Below, in pieces: positions 51,008 through 59,524 of a DNA stretch of 64,000 nucleotides; the first letter of the stretch is position 1, and every line of letters starts with the position of its first letter. Under the pieces are notes generated by a model that was given only the letters and a program-made list of their open reading frames with translations, made no database searches and was not told where the DNA came from. Origin of the DNA: Microbacterium esteraromaticum. Its GTDB lineage: Bacteria; Actinomycetota; Actinomycetes; Actinomycetales; Microbacteriaceae. The stretch spans positions 434,001 through 498,000 of the forward strand of contig NZ_JAFBBS010000001.1 in the NCBI RefSeq assembly GCF_016907315.1. Reading direction: 5' to 3'. A program made the position numbers and the translations under genes.

Positions 51008-51942
51008 GACGTCTCCCTCAGCTTCTCTGCGGCACGGAGCCGCACCGGTATTGCGCGAGGATTGCGCGCCTTCTCGTCATCGCGCGCGAGCTCAGCGCCC
51101 TTCGTGAGCACGCGGAAGCGGGGGGCGTGCTCCGGCAGCTCCACGGGGAGCCCGGCGGGTGCGGTCGACGACGACGCCGCGGCGAACGCCTGCTTGACCA
51201 GGCGGTCCTCCAGGGACTGATAGGCCATGACGGCGATCCGACCGCCGACCGTGAGCGCATCCATCGCAGCCGGGATGGCGTCGGCGAGAACGCTCAGCTC
51301 GGAGTTCACCTCGATGCGCAGCGCCTGGAAGACGCGCTTCGCGGGGTGACCGGCACGCTGCGCCGCGGCGGGGGTCGCTTCGACCAGAAGGTCGACGAGC
51401 TCGCCCGAGCGGGTCAGCGGATGCTGCTCCCGCGCCTGCACGATGAACCGGGCGTAGCGACCGGCGAGCTTCTCCTCACCGAAGCGCTCGAAGATCCGGC
51501 GCAGCTGCCCCTCGCTGTACTCGGCGAGGATGGTCGCCGCCGTGCGCCCCTTGGTCTGATCCATGCGCATGTCGAGCGGGGCGTCCTTCGAGTACGCGAA
51601 GCCTCGTTCTGCTTCGTCGAGCTGCAGGGACGAGACGCCCAGATCGAAGAGGATCGCCGAGGCGCCCTGCGCGTGCAGGCCGATCTCGTCGTAGACGGTG
51701 TGCACGAGGGTGACGCGGTCGCCGAACGGCGCCAGCCTCTCCCCCGCGATGCGGAGGGCGTCGGTGTCGCGGTCGAGGCCGATCAGCCGGGTGCCGGGGA
51801 AGCGCTCGAGAAATGCCTCGGAGTGGCCTCCCATGCCGAGGGTGGCGTCGACGAGCACCGCTCCGTCGTGCTGCAGCGCGGGTGCGAGCAGCTCGATGCA
51901 GCGTTCCAGCAGCACCGGGGTGTGGATGTCGCGGATGCTCAT
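51004..51942 (-). CDS. rsmH: 16S rRNA m4C1402 N4-methyltransferase
   Basis: 312 residues. Methylates C1402 of 16S rRNA using SAM. The SAM motif is [15 protein letters not shown] and the family start is [17 protein letters not shown] at 51942 has GGAGAA 7 nt upstream; an earlier in-frame ATG lacks homology. It follows mraZ by about 95 bp. Confidence 0.96.
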   Translation of the reverse strand: MSIRDIHTPVLLERCIELLAPALQHDGAVLVDATLGMGGHSEAFLERFPGTRLIGLDRDTDALRIAGERLAPFGDRVTLVHTVYDEIGLHAQGASAILFDLGVSSLQLDEAERGFAYSKDAPLDMRMDQTKGRTAATILAEYSEGQLRRIFERFGEEKLAGRYARFIVQAREQHPLTRSGELVDLLVEATPAAAQRAGHPAKRVFQALRIEVNSELSVLADAIPAAMDALTVGGRIAVMAYQSLEDRLVKQAFAAASSSTAPAGLPVELPEHAPRFRVLTKGAELARDDEKARNPRAIPVRLRAAEKLRETS

Positions 51943-52038
51943 GATCTTCTCCCGTGACCTCCGGCTCTGATTCCTCTCCGCTCGACCCGGCACCGGGGAA
52001 GTGTGTCGGGGCGGAGCGGCGAGGCATCACAGCCGTGG

Positions 52039-52470
52039 TCAGAACAAGCCGGGAATCACCTCCTGTTCCAGATCGGCGTAGGACTCTTCGTTGCTCTCGA
52101 GGTATGCGTTCCAGGCGGCCGCGTCCCAGATCTCGGCGTGGGCGCCGACACCGGTGACGACCAGCTCCTTCTCCAGACCCGCGTACTGACGCAGGTGGGC
52201 CGGGATCGTGATGCGGTTCTGGCTGTCTGGCATCTCAGCGCTGGCTCCGGAGAGGAACATGCGCAGAAAGCTGCGTGCCTGCTTGTCGGTGAGCGGGGCC
52301 TGACGGACCCGCTCGTGCTTGGCCTCGAATTCGGCGGTGCTGAACACGTAGAGGCAGCGCTCCTGCCCGCGGGTGACCACGATGCCCCCGGCGAGGTCCT
52401 CTCGGAACTTCGCAGGAAGGATCACACGGCCCTTGTCGTCGAGCTTCGGTGTGTGGGTACCCAATAGCAC
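52039..52470 (-). CDS. mraZ: Transcriptional regulator MraZ
   Basis: 143 residues with two SpoVT-AbrB-like repeats; the first starts [21 protein letters not shown] and the second contains [15 protein letters not shown]. MraZ binds direct repeats upstream of its own gene and represses the dcw cluster. GTG start with AGGGGGTGA about 8 nt upstream. The matching repeat array is 40-66 bp upstream. Confidence 0.96.
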   Translation of the reverse strand: MLLGTHTPKLDDKGRVILPAKFREDLAGGIVVTRGQERCLYVFSTAEFEAKHERVRQAPLTDKQARSFLRMFLSGASAEMPDSQNRITIPAHLRQYAGLEKELVVTGVGAHAEIWDAAAWNAYLESNEESYADLEQEVIPGLF

Positions 52471-52510
52471 TGGCCATCACCCCCTCTGCGTCCGGCCAAC
52501 CCGAGGTGCG

Positions 52511-52536
52511 CACCACTTTACTCCACTTCGCTCCAC
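52511..52536 (-). promoter_or_regulatory. Proximal MraZ box array
   Basis: Three minus-strand repeats GTGGAG, GTGGAG and GTGGTG (starting at 52536, 52526, 52516) at an exact 10-bp period. A TAAAGT -10-like hexamer (52520-52515) lies between the second and third, so binding would block the mraZ promoter. The direct-repeat layout is typical of MraZ operators. Confidence 0.75.
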
Positions 52537-52592
52537 TTTCCTACGAAAATCCGCCCCTCGTTCCTGCTGATCTTCTGAGTGCGGAACGCAGA

Positions 52593-52622
52593 ACGCCCGT
52601 CATTCCGCGGAATGACGGGCGT
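52593..52622. repeat. 30-bp perfect palindrome upstream of mraZ
   Basis: ACGCCCGTCATTCCG followed directly by its reverse complement. It abuts the distal repeat array. Could be a second terminator after DUF3040 or a protein site. Confidence 0.75.
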
Positions 52623-52658
52623 GGAGGGCAGTGGAGTGCGAGTGGAGGGCGGGTGGAG
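52621..52658 (+). promoter_or_regulatory. Distal GTGGAG array, opposite orientation
   Basis: Four plus-strand GTGGAG repeats starting at 52621, 52631, 52642 and 52653 (period 10, 11, 11). Same unit as the proximal array about 90 bp away but reversed. A second MraZ binding site is the natural inference. Confidence 0.6.
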
Positions 52659-52680
52659 GGAAGCAACCAGTCGAAGCACG

Positions 52681-52710
52681 AAAAAACCCGGATGCATGGC
52701 ATCCGGGCTT
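52681..52710 (-). terminator. Rho-independent terminator of the DUF3040 gene
   Basis: Minus-strand stem CCCGGATGC/GCATCCGGG with a 3-nt loop followed by a T6 tract. It lies 15 bp after the DUF3040 stop. Confidence 0.9.
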
Positions 52711-52724
52711 CGTAGTGGGTCAGA

Positions 52725-53111
52725 TCAGCGCTCGTCCTGGCGTCGATCCCAGCGATCGCTCATGCGATCCATGAAGGAGGAGTCGCGTGACTTCGCCGCC
52801 CGCGGCTTCGTGGATGCGGCAGACGCCGAGGTACGGCGAACAGGCGTGAAGGCCAGAATCGCGCCACCCAGCATGGCGAGGAACGCGACGACACCGAGGA
52901 TGACGCTTCCGACGACACCCACCTTGTCGCCTGCGGCCACGGCGGCCACGAGTCCGCCGATGCCGGCGAGCAGCAGGAGCGCGCCGTAGACCAGGTTGCG
53001 ATAGCTGAGCGCGCGATCGCCGGACGGCGCGGTGACGACGTCTGCGTCGTGCTGGAGAAGATGGCGTTCCATCTCATCGAGCATGCGCTGCTCTTGTTCG
53101 GAAAGAGGCAT
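52725..53111 (-). CDS. DUF3040 family membrane protein
   Basis: 128 residues. Starts MPLSEQEQRMLDEMERHL, the DUF3040 signature, followed by two membrane helices (about 41-59 and 66-88) and a basic tail. Function unknown; in mycobacteria the family sits close to mraZ. ATG at 53111 is preferred over TTG at 53117 because AGGGGG lies 7-8 nt upstream. TAGACT about 30 bp before the start is a possible -10. Confidence 0.9.
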   Translation of the reverse strand: MPLSEQEQRMLDEMERHLLQHDADVVTAPSGDRALSYRNLVYGALLLLAGIGGLVAAVAAGDKVGVVGSVILGVVAFLAMLGGAILAFTPVRRTSASAASTKPRAAKSRDSSFMDRMSDRWDRRQDER

Positions 53112-53195
53112 GTCCAACCCCCTCGGTTCGGTCAGTCAAGTCTACCCTTGCACGCGGGCCGTCGGCTAGCCGGGCCGGCCCCGATTGCCTGCATC

Positions 53196-53201
53196 TAGGC
53201 T
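53196..53201 (+). promoter_or_regulatory. -10 element of the polyprenyl synthase gene (leaderless type)
   Basis: TAGGCT, 7 nt before GTG at 53209; decides the start codon. Confidence 0.5.
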
Positions 53202-53208
53202 GGGAATC

Positions 53209-54282
53209 GTGTCAGCATCTCCCGTCACAGACGCCGTTGCGGAACGCCTTGACGCGTTTCTGCTGAGCATGCGCTCCCGCAGCACCGAGTACGGCCCGGA
53301 CGCCGAGACGTTCCTCGGCGCCGCTGCAGCGACCTTGAGCGGCGGAAAGCGTCTTCGGGCGCGCTTCGCCCATGCCGGATGGCTCGCGGCATCAGGCGGT
53401 CGCGAGCCGGATGCCGCCCTCTGGGGCCTCGGAGCTGCGCTGGAGATCTTCCAGTCGGCGGCTCTGGTGCACGACGACCTCATCGACAACTCCGACACGC
53501 GCCGCGGTCGCCCCGCCTCGCACCGCGCGCTCGAAGCCGCACACCGCGAAGCCGGCTGGCACGGCGATGCGGAGGCTTTCGGCCGGTCTGCTGCCGTGCT
53601 GCTCGGCGACCTCCTGGTCGCGTGGAGCGACGATCTTCTGGAGGAGACGCTCGACGGGCATCCGCATGCCGCCGCGACCCGAGCCGAGTACGCGCGCATG
53701 CGTCGCGACGTGACCGTAGGGCAGATGCTCGACATCACCGAGGAGTCGGCATGGAGCGTGAATCCGCCCGACTCACTCCTTCCACGGGCGCTGCGGGTCG
53801 CTGCCCTCAAGTCCGCCCGCTACAGCGTCGAGCAGCCGATCCTGCTCGGTGCGACTCTCGCCGGCGCGGACGACCGTCTGCTCGCGCGCTTGCGCGCCTT
53901 CGGGCATCCGGTCGGCATGGCCTTCCAGCTGCGCGACGATGTGCTCGGCGTGTTCGGCGACCCGGTCGTCACCGGCAAGCCCGCCGGCGACGACCTTCGC
54001 GAAGGCAAGCGCACGGCGCTCATCGCGATCGCACGTGAGGCGCTGCCACAGGACGCACGCGCGCATCTCGACTCGCGCATCGGCGACCCGCATCTGACCG
54101 CGACCGACGTGGCGGAGCTACAGCACCTGATCCGCTCGACGGGAGCCGCCGAACAGGTCGAGCAGATGATCGCCGAGTACTCGGAGGCCGCGGTGGCCGC
54201 TCTCGAGGACGCGGACCTGAACGAACAGGCGAGGCAGGCGCTGAGCGCTCTCGCCGAGGCGGCTATCGCGCGTTCCGCCTGA
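53209..54282 (+). CDS. Polyprenyl diphosphate synthase (IdsA-like)
   Basis: 357 residues, trans-isoprenyl diphosphate synthase. The first aspartate-rich motif is DDLID (residues 89-93 in VHDDLIDNSDTRRG) and the second is FQLRDDVLGVFGD with GDDLREGKRT. It condenses IPP with an allylic diphosphate; chain length (C20 to C40, perhaps for menaquinone or carotenoids) cannot be read safely. Corresponds in position to recalled M. tuberculosis idsA2. Confidence 0.92.
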   Translation: MSASPVTDAVAERLDAFLLSMRSRSTEYGPDAETFLGAAAATLSGGKRLRARFAHAGWLAASGGREPDAALWGLGAALEIFQSAALVHDDLIDNSDTRRGRPASHRALEAAHREAGWHGDAEAFGRSAAVLLGDLLVAWSDDLLEETLDGHPHAAATRAEYARMRRDVTVGQMLDITEESAWSVNPPDSLLPRALRVAALKSARYSVEQPILLGATLAGADDRLLARLRAFGHPVGMAFQLRDDVLGVFGDPVVTGKPAGDDLREGKRTALIAIAREALPQDARAHLDSRIGDPHLTATDVAELQHLIRSTGAAEQVEQMIAEYSEAAVAALEDADLNEQARQALSALAEAAIARSA

Positions 54283-54303
54283 GCGAACCGTGCTAAGAGG
54301 GCC

Positions 54304-54648
54304 TCAGGCCAGGGTTCGCGCGACGCGTCGGACCTCGCTCTTGTGGCCGGCCAGCAGAGCCGCGATCGGCGTGCGTCCGAGCGTCTCCTCTTCGGCGAGC
54401 AGCCAGTCGATGACCTCGTCGTCCGAGAAAGAGACATCCTGCAGCGCCATGATCGTTCCGCGCAGCGACGGCAGCGGGCGGCCATCGACGATGAACGCGG
54501 CCGGCACGGCGAAGGCGCCATGGCGACGCGAGCCGATCAGGTAGTGCTCGTCGAGAAGACGGCGGACGCGCCCGGGGGTCTCGTCGAGCGCCTCGGCGAG
54601 TTCGGGGATGGTCAGCCAGGCGGAGGGGTCAGCAGCGTTCTCAGACAC
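54304..54648 (-). CDS. Rv2175c-like DNA-binding protein
   Basis: 114 residues. N-terminal helix-turn-helix (WLTIPELAEALDETPGRVRRLL) and a C-terminal domain with LPSLRGTIMALQDVSFSDDEVIDWLL, the pattern of M. tuberculosis Rv2175c. That protein is known as a DNA-binding substrate of the kinase PknL, whose gene is next to it; here a PASTA kinase gene is one gene away. GTG at 54648 has GATAGT 6 nt upstream. Confidence 0.88.
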   Translation of the reverse strand: MSENAADPSAWLTIPELAEALDETPGRVRRLLDEHYLIGSRRHGAFAVPAAFIVDGRPLPSLRGTIMALQDVSFSDDEVIDWLLAEEETLGRTPIAALLAGHKSEVRRVARTLA

Positions 54649-54784
54649 CCCTCCACTATCTCATCCAGCGCCGCATGCGCCGTCACCGGGACCGCTGATC
54701 ACAGCAGTCACACGAGTCACACCAGTTGACAACGGTTTACATGCGTGTCAGCGTTTCTTCTGCATCTACGGGGAGAGAGACGAT

Positions 54785-55972
54785 ATGAGCATCACCACCC
54801 AGCGCACACTGCCGGTGCGCTTCACCGCACCCGCCGCTGTCGTCGGGACGCTGGCGGCAGCGCTCACCGTAGCCCCCGCCCAGGCCGCCGAGACCGGATC
54901 GCGTTCGGCGAGCGGCGCGCCCCACGTGCAGGCGCTCCCATCGAGGGACCTCGACAGCCGGGGCATCGCCCATCCTGCTGCCGCGCGCACGAGCACGTAC
55001 ACGATCAAGCCCGGTGACACCGTCTCCTCCATCGCCCGCGCGCACGGCGTCGCGACCGCCGACCTCCTGTCCTGGAACAAGCTGGGCTGGCGCTCGGTGA
55101 TCTATCCCGGCCAGAAGCTGCGCCTCTCCCCCGCGTCCGCGGCTGCCGCGTCGGCGAAGCCGGCTCCGGCTGCACCTGCGACTGCCGTGACGCACACGGT
55201 CGTCCGCGGCGACACGGTCTACGGCATCGCGAAGAAGTACCGCACGACCGTCTCGGCGATCATGTCGCTCAACAGCATCGGTGGGTCTGCCGTCATCAGG
55301 CCAGGGCAGAAGCTGCGCGTATCCGGAACGATCGCCCTCGTCTCCGCATCGAAGCCGGCCCCAGCCCCGGCCGCCGCGCCCGCCTCGACGGCGAAGCCGA
55401 CCTCGCACACCGTCGGCGCAGGAGACACCCTCTACGGCATCGCCGAGAAGTACGGCACGAGCGTCGCCGTGCTTCTGCAGGCGAACGACCTCGGACAGGG
55501 CAGCATCATCTACCCCGGCCAGAAGCTGCGGCTGCAGGTCCCCGCGTCCGCACAGCGGTCAGCCGCTCTGAACGACACCCAGAAGGCCCATGCCGCGCGG
55601 ATCATCCGCATCGGTCGCGAACTCGGAGTGCCCGAACGCGGCATCGCGATCGCACTCGCCACCGCGATGGTCGAGTCATCGATGCGCAACCTCGACTACG
55701 GCGACCGTGACTCGCTCGGGCTGTTCCAGCAGCGCCCGAGTCAGGGCTGGGGAACCGCAGAGCAGATCACGGACGTCGATCGCAGCATCCGCGTCTTCTA
55801 CGGGGGTCCGCAGAATCCCAACGGCAACGCGACCCGCGGGCTCCTCGACATCGCGGGATGGCAGCGCATGTCGTTCACGGGCGCAGCGCAGGCGGTGCAG
55901 GTCTCGGCATACCCGCATCGCTACGGCCAGTGGGAGCAGCAGGCGAATCGCTGGCTCGACACGCTGCGATGA
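54785..55972 (+). CDS. Secreted LysM protein with lysozyme-like C-terminal domain
   Basis: 395 residues. Signal peptide with likely cleavage after AQA (residue 34). Three LysM repeats, about 71-114, 136-179 and 207-251, bind peptidoglycan. The C-terminal domain (about 260-395) contains AIALATAMVESSMRNLDYGD and SLGLFQQRPSQGWGT, common in actinobacterial wall hydrolases; E in the MVES segment is a candidate catalytic residue. GGGGAGAGA lies about 9 nt before the ATG. A TTGACA at 54726 could be a -35. Confidence 0.88.
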   Translation: MSITTQRTLPVRFTAPAAVVGTLAAALTVAPAQAAETGSRSASGAPHVQALPSRDLDSRGIAHPAAARTSTYTIKPGDTVSSIARAHGVATADLLSWNKLGWRSVIYPGQKLRLSPASAAAASAKPAPAAPATAVTHTVVRGDTVYGIAKKYRTTVSAIMSLNSIGGSAVIRPGQKLRVSGTIALVSASKPAPAPAAAPASTAKPTSHTVGAGDTLYGIAEKYGTSVAVLLQANDLGQGSIIYPGQKLRLQVPASAQRSAALNDTQKAHAARIIRIGRELGVPERGIAIALATAMVESSMRNLDYGDRDSLGLFQQRPSQGWGTAEQITDVDRSIRVFYGGPQNPNGNATRGLLDIAGWQRMSFTGAAQAVQVSAYPHRYGQWEQQANRWLDTLR

Positions 55973-56042
55973 CACGCGCATCGTCACCGGATCGAAATTC
56001 AGCCGGGGTGCGCCGTTGCCTGTTCACCCAGACTGTTCTTCA

Positions 56043-56048
56043 TAGACT
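56043..56048 (+). promoter_or_regulatory. -10 element of the PASTA kinase gene (leaderless type)
   Basis: TAGACT, 6 nt before GTG at 56055, with no ribosome binding site. Confidence 0.55.
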
Positions 56049-56054
56049 CGACCT

Positions 56055-58004
56055 GTGAACACTCCGCAGGCCGACCCCCTCATCGGGCGGCTTGTCGACG
56101 GCCGGTACCGCGTCCGTGCGCGCATCGCGCGCGGTGGCATGGCGACGGTGTACGTGGCGACCGACATGCGCCTCGAGCGGCGCATAGCGCTCAAGGTGAT
56201 GCACGCGCACCTCAGCGACGACTCGGCGTTCCAGAGCCGGTTCATCCAAGAGGCCAGGGCCGCGGCCCGCCTTGCCGACCCCCACGTCGTGAACGTCTTC
56301 GACCAGGGACAGGACGGCGAGCTCGCCTACCTCGTGATGGAGTACCTGCCCGGCATCACCCTCCGCGAGCTGATGCGCGAGCAGAAGCGTCTGACCGTCG
56401 CGCAGACGATCACGATCATGGATGCGATCCTCTCCGGTCTCGCCGCCGCGCACAGCGCCGGGATCGTGCACCGTGACGTCAAGCCCGAGAACGTGCTGCT
56501 CGCCGAGGACGGCCGGATCAAGATCGGCGACTTCGGCCTCGCCAGGGCGACCACGGCGAACACGGCCACCGGAGCGCAGCTGCTCGGGACAATCGCCTAT
56601 CTCGCCCCCGAGCTCGTCACCCGGGGCACGGCCGACGCACGCAGCGACATCTACGCACTGGGCATCATGCTCTACGAGATGCTCGTGGGCGAGCAGCCCT
56701 ACAAGGGCGAGCAGCCCATGCAGATCGCGTTCCAGCACGCCACCGAACAGGTGCCCCGGCCGAGCGTGCGCAACCCCGGCGTGCCCGAGCAGCTCGACGA
56801 GCTGGTGCTCTGGGCCACCGAGAAGTCACCTGACGATCGTCCGCTCGACGCCAAGGAGATGCTGACGCGACTGCGCGAGATCGAGCGCGAGATCGGCGTC
56901 ACTCCTGTTCCCACCGCGACCGACGTCGCGTCCAGAGAGTACGACTCCGGCTCTGTCACCAAGATCCTCCCCGGCACCGCAGTGCTGCCCGCCCCCGTCG
57001 ACGAGGCCGACGAGGGCACCGACAACGCCACGCGCCTGCGTCGCCGCACGGCGCGACGGCGCTCCACAGGCGCAGCGCTGCTCACCCTCGTGCTGCTGCT
57101 CGCTGTGCTCGCCGGCACGGTCGGATGGTGGTTCGGCTCCGGCCCCGGATCGCTGATCCCGGTGCCGCCCGTCGCCGGCATGACCTATGACCAGGCGGCA
57201 GCCGCGGTGAAAGCGGAGGGCCTGACGCCCGAGAGGGCAGAGCAGTCGTCCATCGACATCGACGCGGGCGAGGTGATCGAATCGGCACCGGGCGAGGGCG
57301 AGCGCGTCGAGAAGGACAGCGCAGTGACCCTCGTCGTCTCCACGGGGCCTGCCCAGCACGAGCTGCCCGCGCTGCGCGGAAAGAGCGCAGACGAGGTTCG
57401 CACGCTGCTCGCCGACAACCGCGTCAACGTCTCGGACGACGTCGAGGAGTACTTCGACGGGCTCGACAAGGGACTCGTGCTGAACGTCCGGATCAGCCCT
57501 CGCGACGAGGGCGAGGCGTACGGCTGCGCCGACGGATGCCAGGTGTTCGAAGACGACTCGGCCGTCATCCAGCTCTCCCTCGGGGCCGTGCCGGATGTCG
57601 TCGGCAAGCCGCTCGACGAGGCTGTGCGAACGCTCGAGGGCGTTCAGCTGAAGGTCGCCGACGACCGCCCCGAGGACTGGAGTGAGTCCGTCGCCAAGGG
57701 CTCGGTGATCGCGCAGACCAAAGAGCGGCCGGAAGGCGGCGCCTGGCGTCCGGGCGACACTGTGACGCTCACGGTGTCGAGGGGACCGCAGCCGCTGCCC
57801 ATCCCCGATGTGAAGGGCAAGACCGTGCGTGAGGCGGTCGCGACTCTCAAAGACGCCGGCTTCAAGGTGAACCCCTCGATCGAGGACATGGAGCTCCCCC
57901 TGGGCGGCAAGTACTGGGACGTGTACAAGGTGTGCAGCTACGACCCGAACGGCACCGCGGCGCGCGGTTCGACCGTCACCCTCACTCCGGGCTTCTTCTG
58001 CTGA
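56055..58004 (+). CDS. pknL: PASTA-domain Ser/Thr protein kinase (PknL position)
   Basis: 649 residues. Kinase domain: glycine loop IARGGMATVY (24-33), catalytic Lys47, HRDVKPEN with D141, DFG at 159-161. One membrane helix (about 339-361), then four PASTA repeats (about 370-433, 434-508, 509-573, 574-649) outside the cell that probably bind peptidoglycan or lipid II. The neighbours (polyprenyl synthase, Rv2175c-like, DAHP synthase) match the recalled M. tuberculosis pknL locus, so I use that name; M. tuberculosis PknL itself lacks PASTA repeats. Confidence 0.9.
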   Translation: MNTPQADPLIGRLVDGRYRVRARIARGGMATVYVATDMRLERRIALKVMHAHLSDDSAFQSRFIQEARAAARLADPHVVNVFDQGQDGELAYLVMEYLPGITLRELMREQKRLTVAQTITIMDAILSGLAAAHSAGIVHRDVKPENVLLAEDGRIKIGDFGLARATTANTATGAQLLGTIAYLAPELVTRGTADARSDIYALGIMLYEMLVGEQPYKGEQPMQIAFQHATEQVPRPSVRNPGVPEQLDELVLWATEKSPDDRPLDAKEMLTRLREIEREIGVTPVPTATDVASREYDSGSVTKILPGTAVLPAPVDEADEGTDNATRLRRRTARRRSTGAALLTLVLLLAVLAGTVGWWFGSGPGSLIPVPPVAGMTYDQAAAAVKAEGLTPERAEQSSIDIDAGEVIESAPGEGERVEKDSAVTLVVSTGPAQHELPALRGKSADEVRTLLADNRVNVSDDVEEYFDGLDKGLVLNVRISPRDEGEAYGCADGCQVFEDDSAVIQLSLGAVPDVVGKPLDEAVRTLEGVQLKVADDRPEDWSESVAKGSVIAQTKERPEGGAWRPGDTVTLTVSRGPQPLPIPDVKGKTVREAVATLKDAGFKVNPSIEDMELPLGGKYWDVYKVCSYDPNGTAARGSTVTLTPGFFC

Positions 58005-58065
58005 AGCGCTGCTCCCCCGGCATGACCGCGCGTCCCTGACGCGGATGCGAACCCCTTGTACGACG

Positions 58066-58102
58066 ACAGAGCGGCTGCCCCCTTCCGGGGCAGCCGCTCT
58101 GT
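58066..58102. terminator. Bidirectional hairpin between the kinase gene and DAHP synthase
   Basis: Perfect 16-bp stem (ACAGAGCGGCTGCCCC and complement) with a 5-nt loop between convergent genes, ending 9 bp before the DAHP synthase stop. Confidence 0.85.
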
Positions 58103-58111
58103 CTCGTGGGG

Positions 58112-59449
58112 TCAGCGCTTCTCGAGCTCCTCGGCGACGAGGAAGGCCAGCTCGAGGCTCTGCATGTGGTTCAGACGCGGGTCGCAGAGGCTCTCGTAGC
58201 GGGTCGCGAGACCGGCCTCGTCGATCTGCTCGGATCCGCCGAGACATTCGGTGACGTCGTCACCGGTGAGCTCGACGTGGATGCCGCCGGGGAACGTCCC
58301 CACTGCGCGGTGGGCCTCGAAGAAGCCGCGCACCTCGTCGACGACGTCGTCGAAGCGGCGGGTCTTGTAGCCACTGGGAGTGGTGATGCCGTTGCCGTGC
58401 ATCGGGTCGGTGACCCACAGCGGCACGGCGCCCGAGTCCTTGACCGCTTCGAGCAGCGGCGGAAGGGCATCCCTGATCTTCCCCGCACCCATCCGGGTGA
58501 TGAAGGTGAGACGGCCGGGCTCGCGGTTCGGGTCGAGCTTGTCGATCAGCGCGAGCGCCGTCTCGGGAGTCGTGGTGGGTCCGAGCTTGACGCCGATGGG
58601 GTTGCGGATCTTCGAGAAGTAGTCGACATGCGCACCGTCGAGGTCACGCGTGCGCTCGCCGATCCAGAGGAAGTGCGCCGAGGTGTTGTACGGATTGCTG
58701 GTGCGCGAGTCGATGCGGGTCATCGGGCTCTCGTAGTCCATCAGCAGGCCCTCATGACCCGTGAAGAACTCGACGCGCTTGAGCTCTTCGAAATCGGCTC
58801 CGGCGGCCTCCATGAACTTGATGGCGCGATCGATCTCGGCAGCCATCCGCTCGTAGCGCTGGTTGGCGGGGTTCTGCGCGAAGCCCTTGTTCCACGAGTG
58901 CACCTCCCGCAGGTCGGCGAAGCCACCCTGGGTGAACGCGCGGATGAGGTTCAGGGTCGATGCGGCCATGTGGTAGCCCTGCAGCAGACGACCCGGGTCT
59001 GCGGTGCGCGACGTCGTGGTGAAGTCGTAGCCGTTGACGATGTCGCCGCGGTACGCCGGCAGCGTGACGTCGCCGCGCGTCTCGGTGTCGCTCGAGCGCG
59101 GCTTGGCGAACTGCCCTGCCATGCGCCCCATCTTGACGACCGGCATCGAGGCGCCGTACGTGAGCACGACCGCCATCTGCAGCACGGTCTTGATCCGGTT
59201 GCGGATCTGGTCGGCGGTCGCGCCGGCGAACGTCTCGGCGCAGTCGCCGCCCTGCAGCAGGAAGGCGTTTCCGGATGCCGCGCGTGCGAGCCGCGCGCGG
59301 AGGTTGTCGACCTCGCCGGCGAAGACCAGCGGCGGCAGGGCCGCGAGCTGCGTCGACACCTCGGCGGTGCGCTCGGCGTCAGGCCACTGCGGCTGCTGCT
59401 TGATGGGAAGGGATCGCCACGCGTCGAGTTCGGGGTGCGAGGGAAGCAT
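58112..59449 (-). CDS. aroG: Class II DAHP synthase
   Basis: 445 residues. Condenses phosphoenolpyruvate and erythrose 4-phosphate, the first step of aromatic amino acid synthesis. The class II metal-site cysteine is in LLQGGDCAETF, and VKMGRMAGQFAKPRSS and KLGPTTTPE are family segments. The ATG at 59449 is preferred over GTG at 59455 because TAAGCT lies 7 nt before it. trpD at 11460 is in the same overall pathway but far away. Confidence 0.96.
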   Translation of the reverse strand: MLPSHPELDAWRSLPIKQQPQWPDAERTAEVSTQLAALPPLVFAGEVDNLRARLARAASGNAFLLQGGDCAETFAGATADQIRNRIKTVLQMAVVLTYGASMPVVKMGRMAGQFAKPRSSDTETRGDVTLPAYRGDIVNGYDFTTTSRTADPGRLLQGYHMAASTLNLIRAFTQGGFADLREVHSWNKGFAQNPANQRYERMAAEIDRAIKFMEAAGADFEELKRVEFFTGHEGLLMDYESPMTRIDSRTSNPYNTSAHFLWIGERTRDLDGAHVDYFSKIRNPIGVKLGPTTTPETALALIDKLDPNREPGRLTFITRMGAGKIRDALPPLLEAVKDSGAVPLWVTDPMHGNGITTPSGYKTRRFDDVVDEVRGFFEAHRAVGTFPGGIHVELTGDDVTECLGGSEQIDEAGLATRYESLCDPRLNHMQSLELAFLVAEELEKR

Positions 59450-59524
59450 GTGCACCAGCTTAGTGTCCGCCCGGGACGCCGATTCGCCGCATGACGGCGG
59501 CCGCGCGGGCAGTCGCGAACCGGG

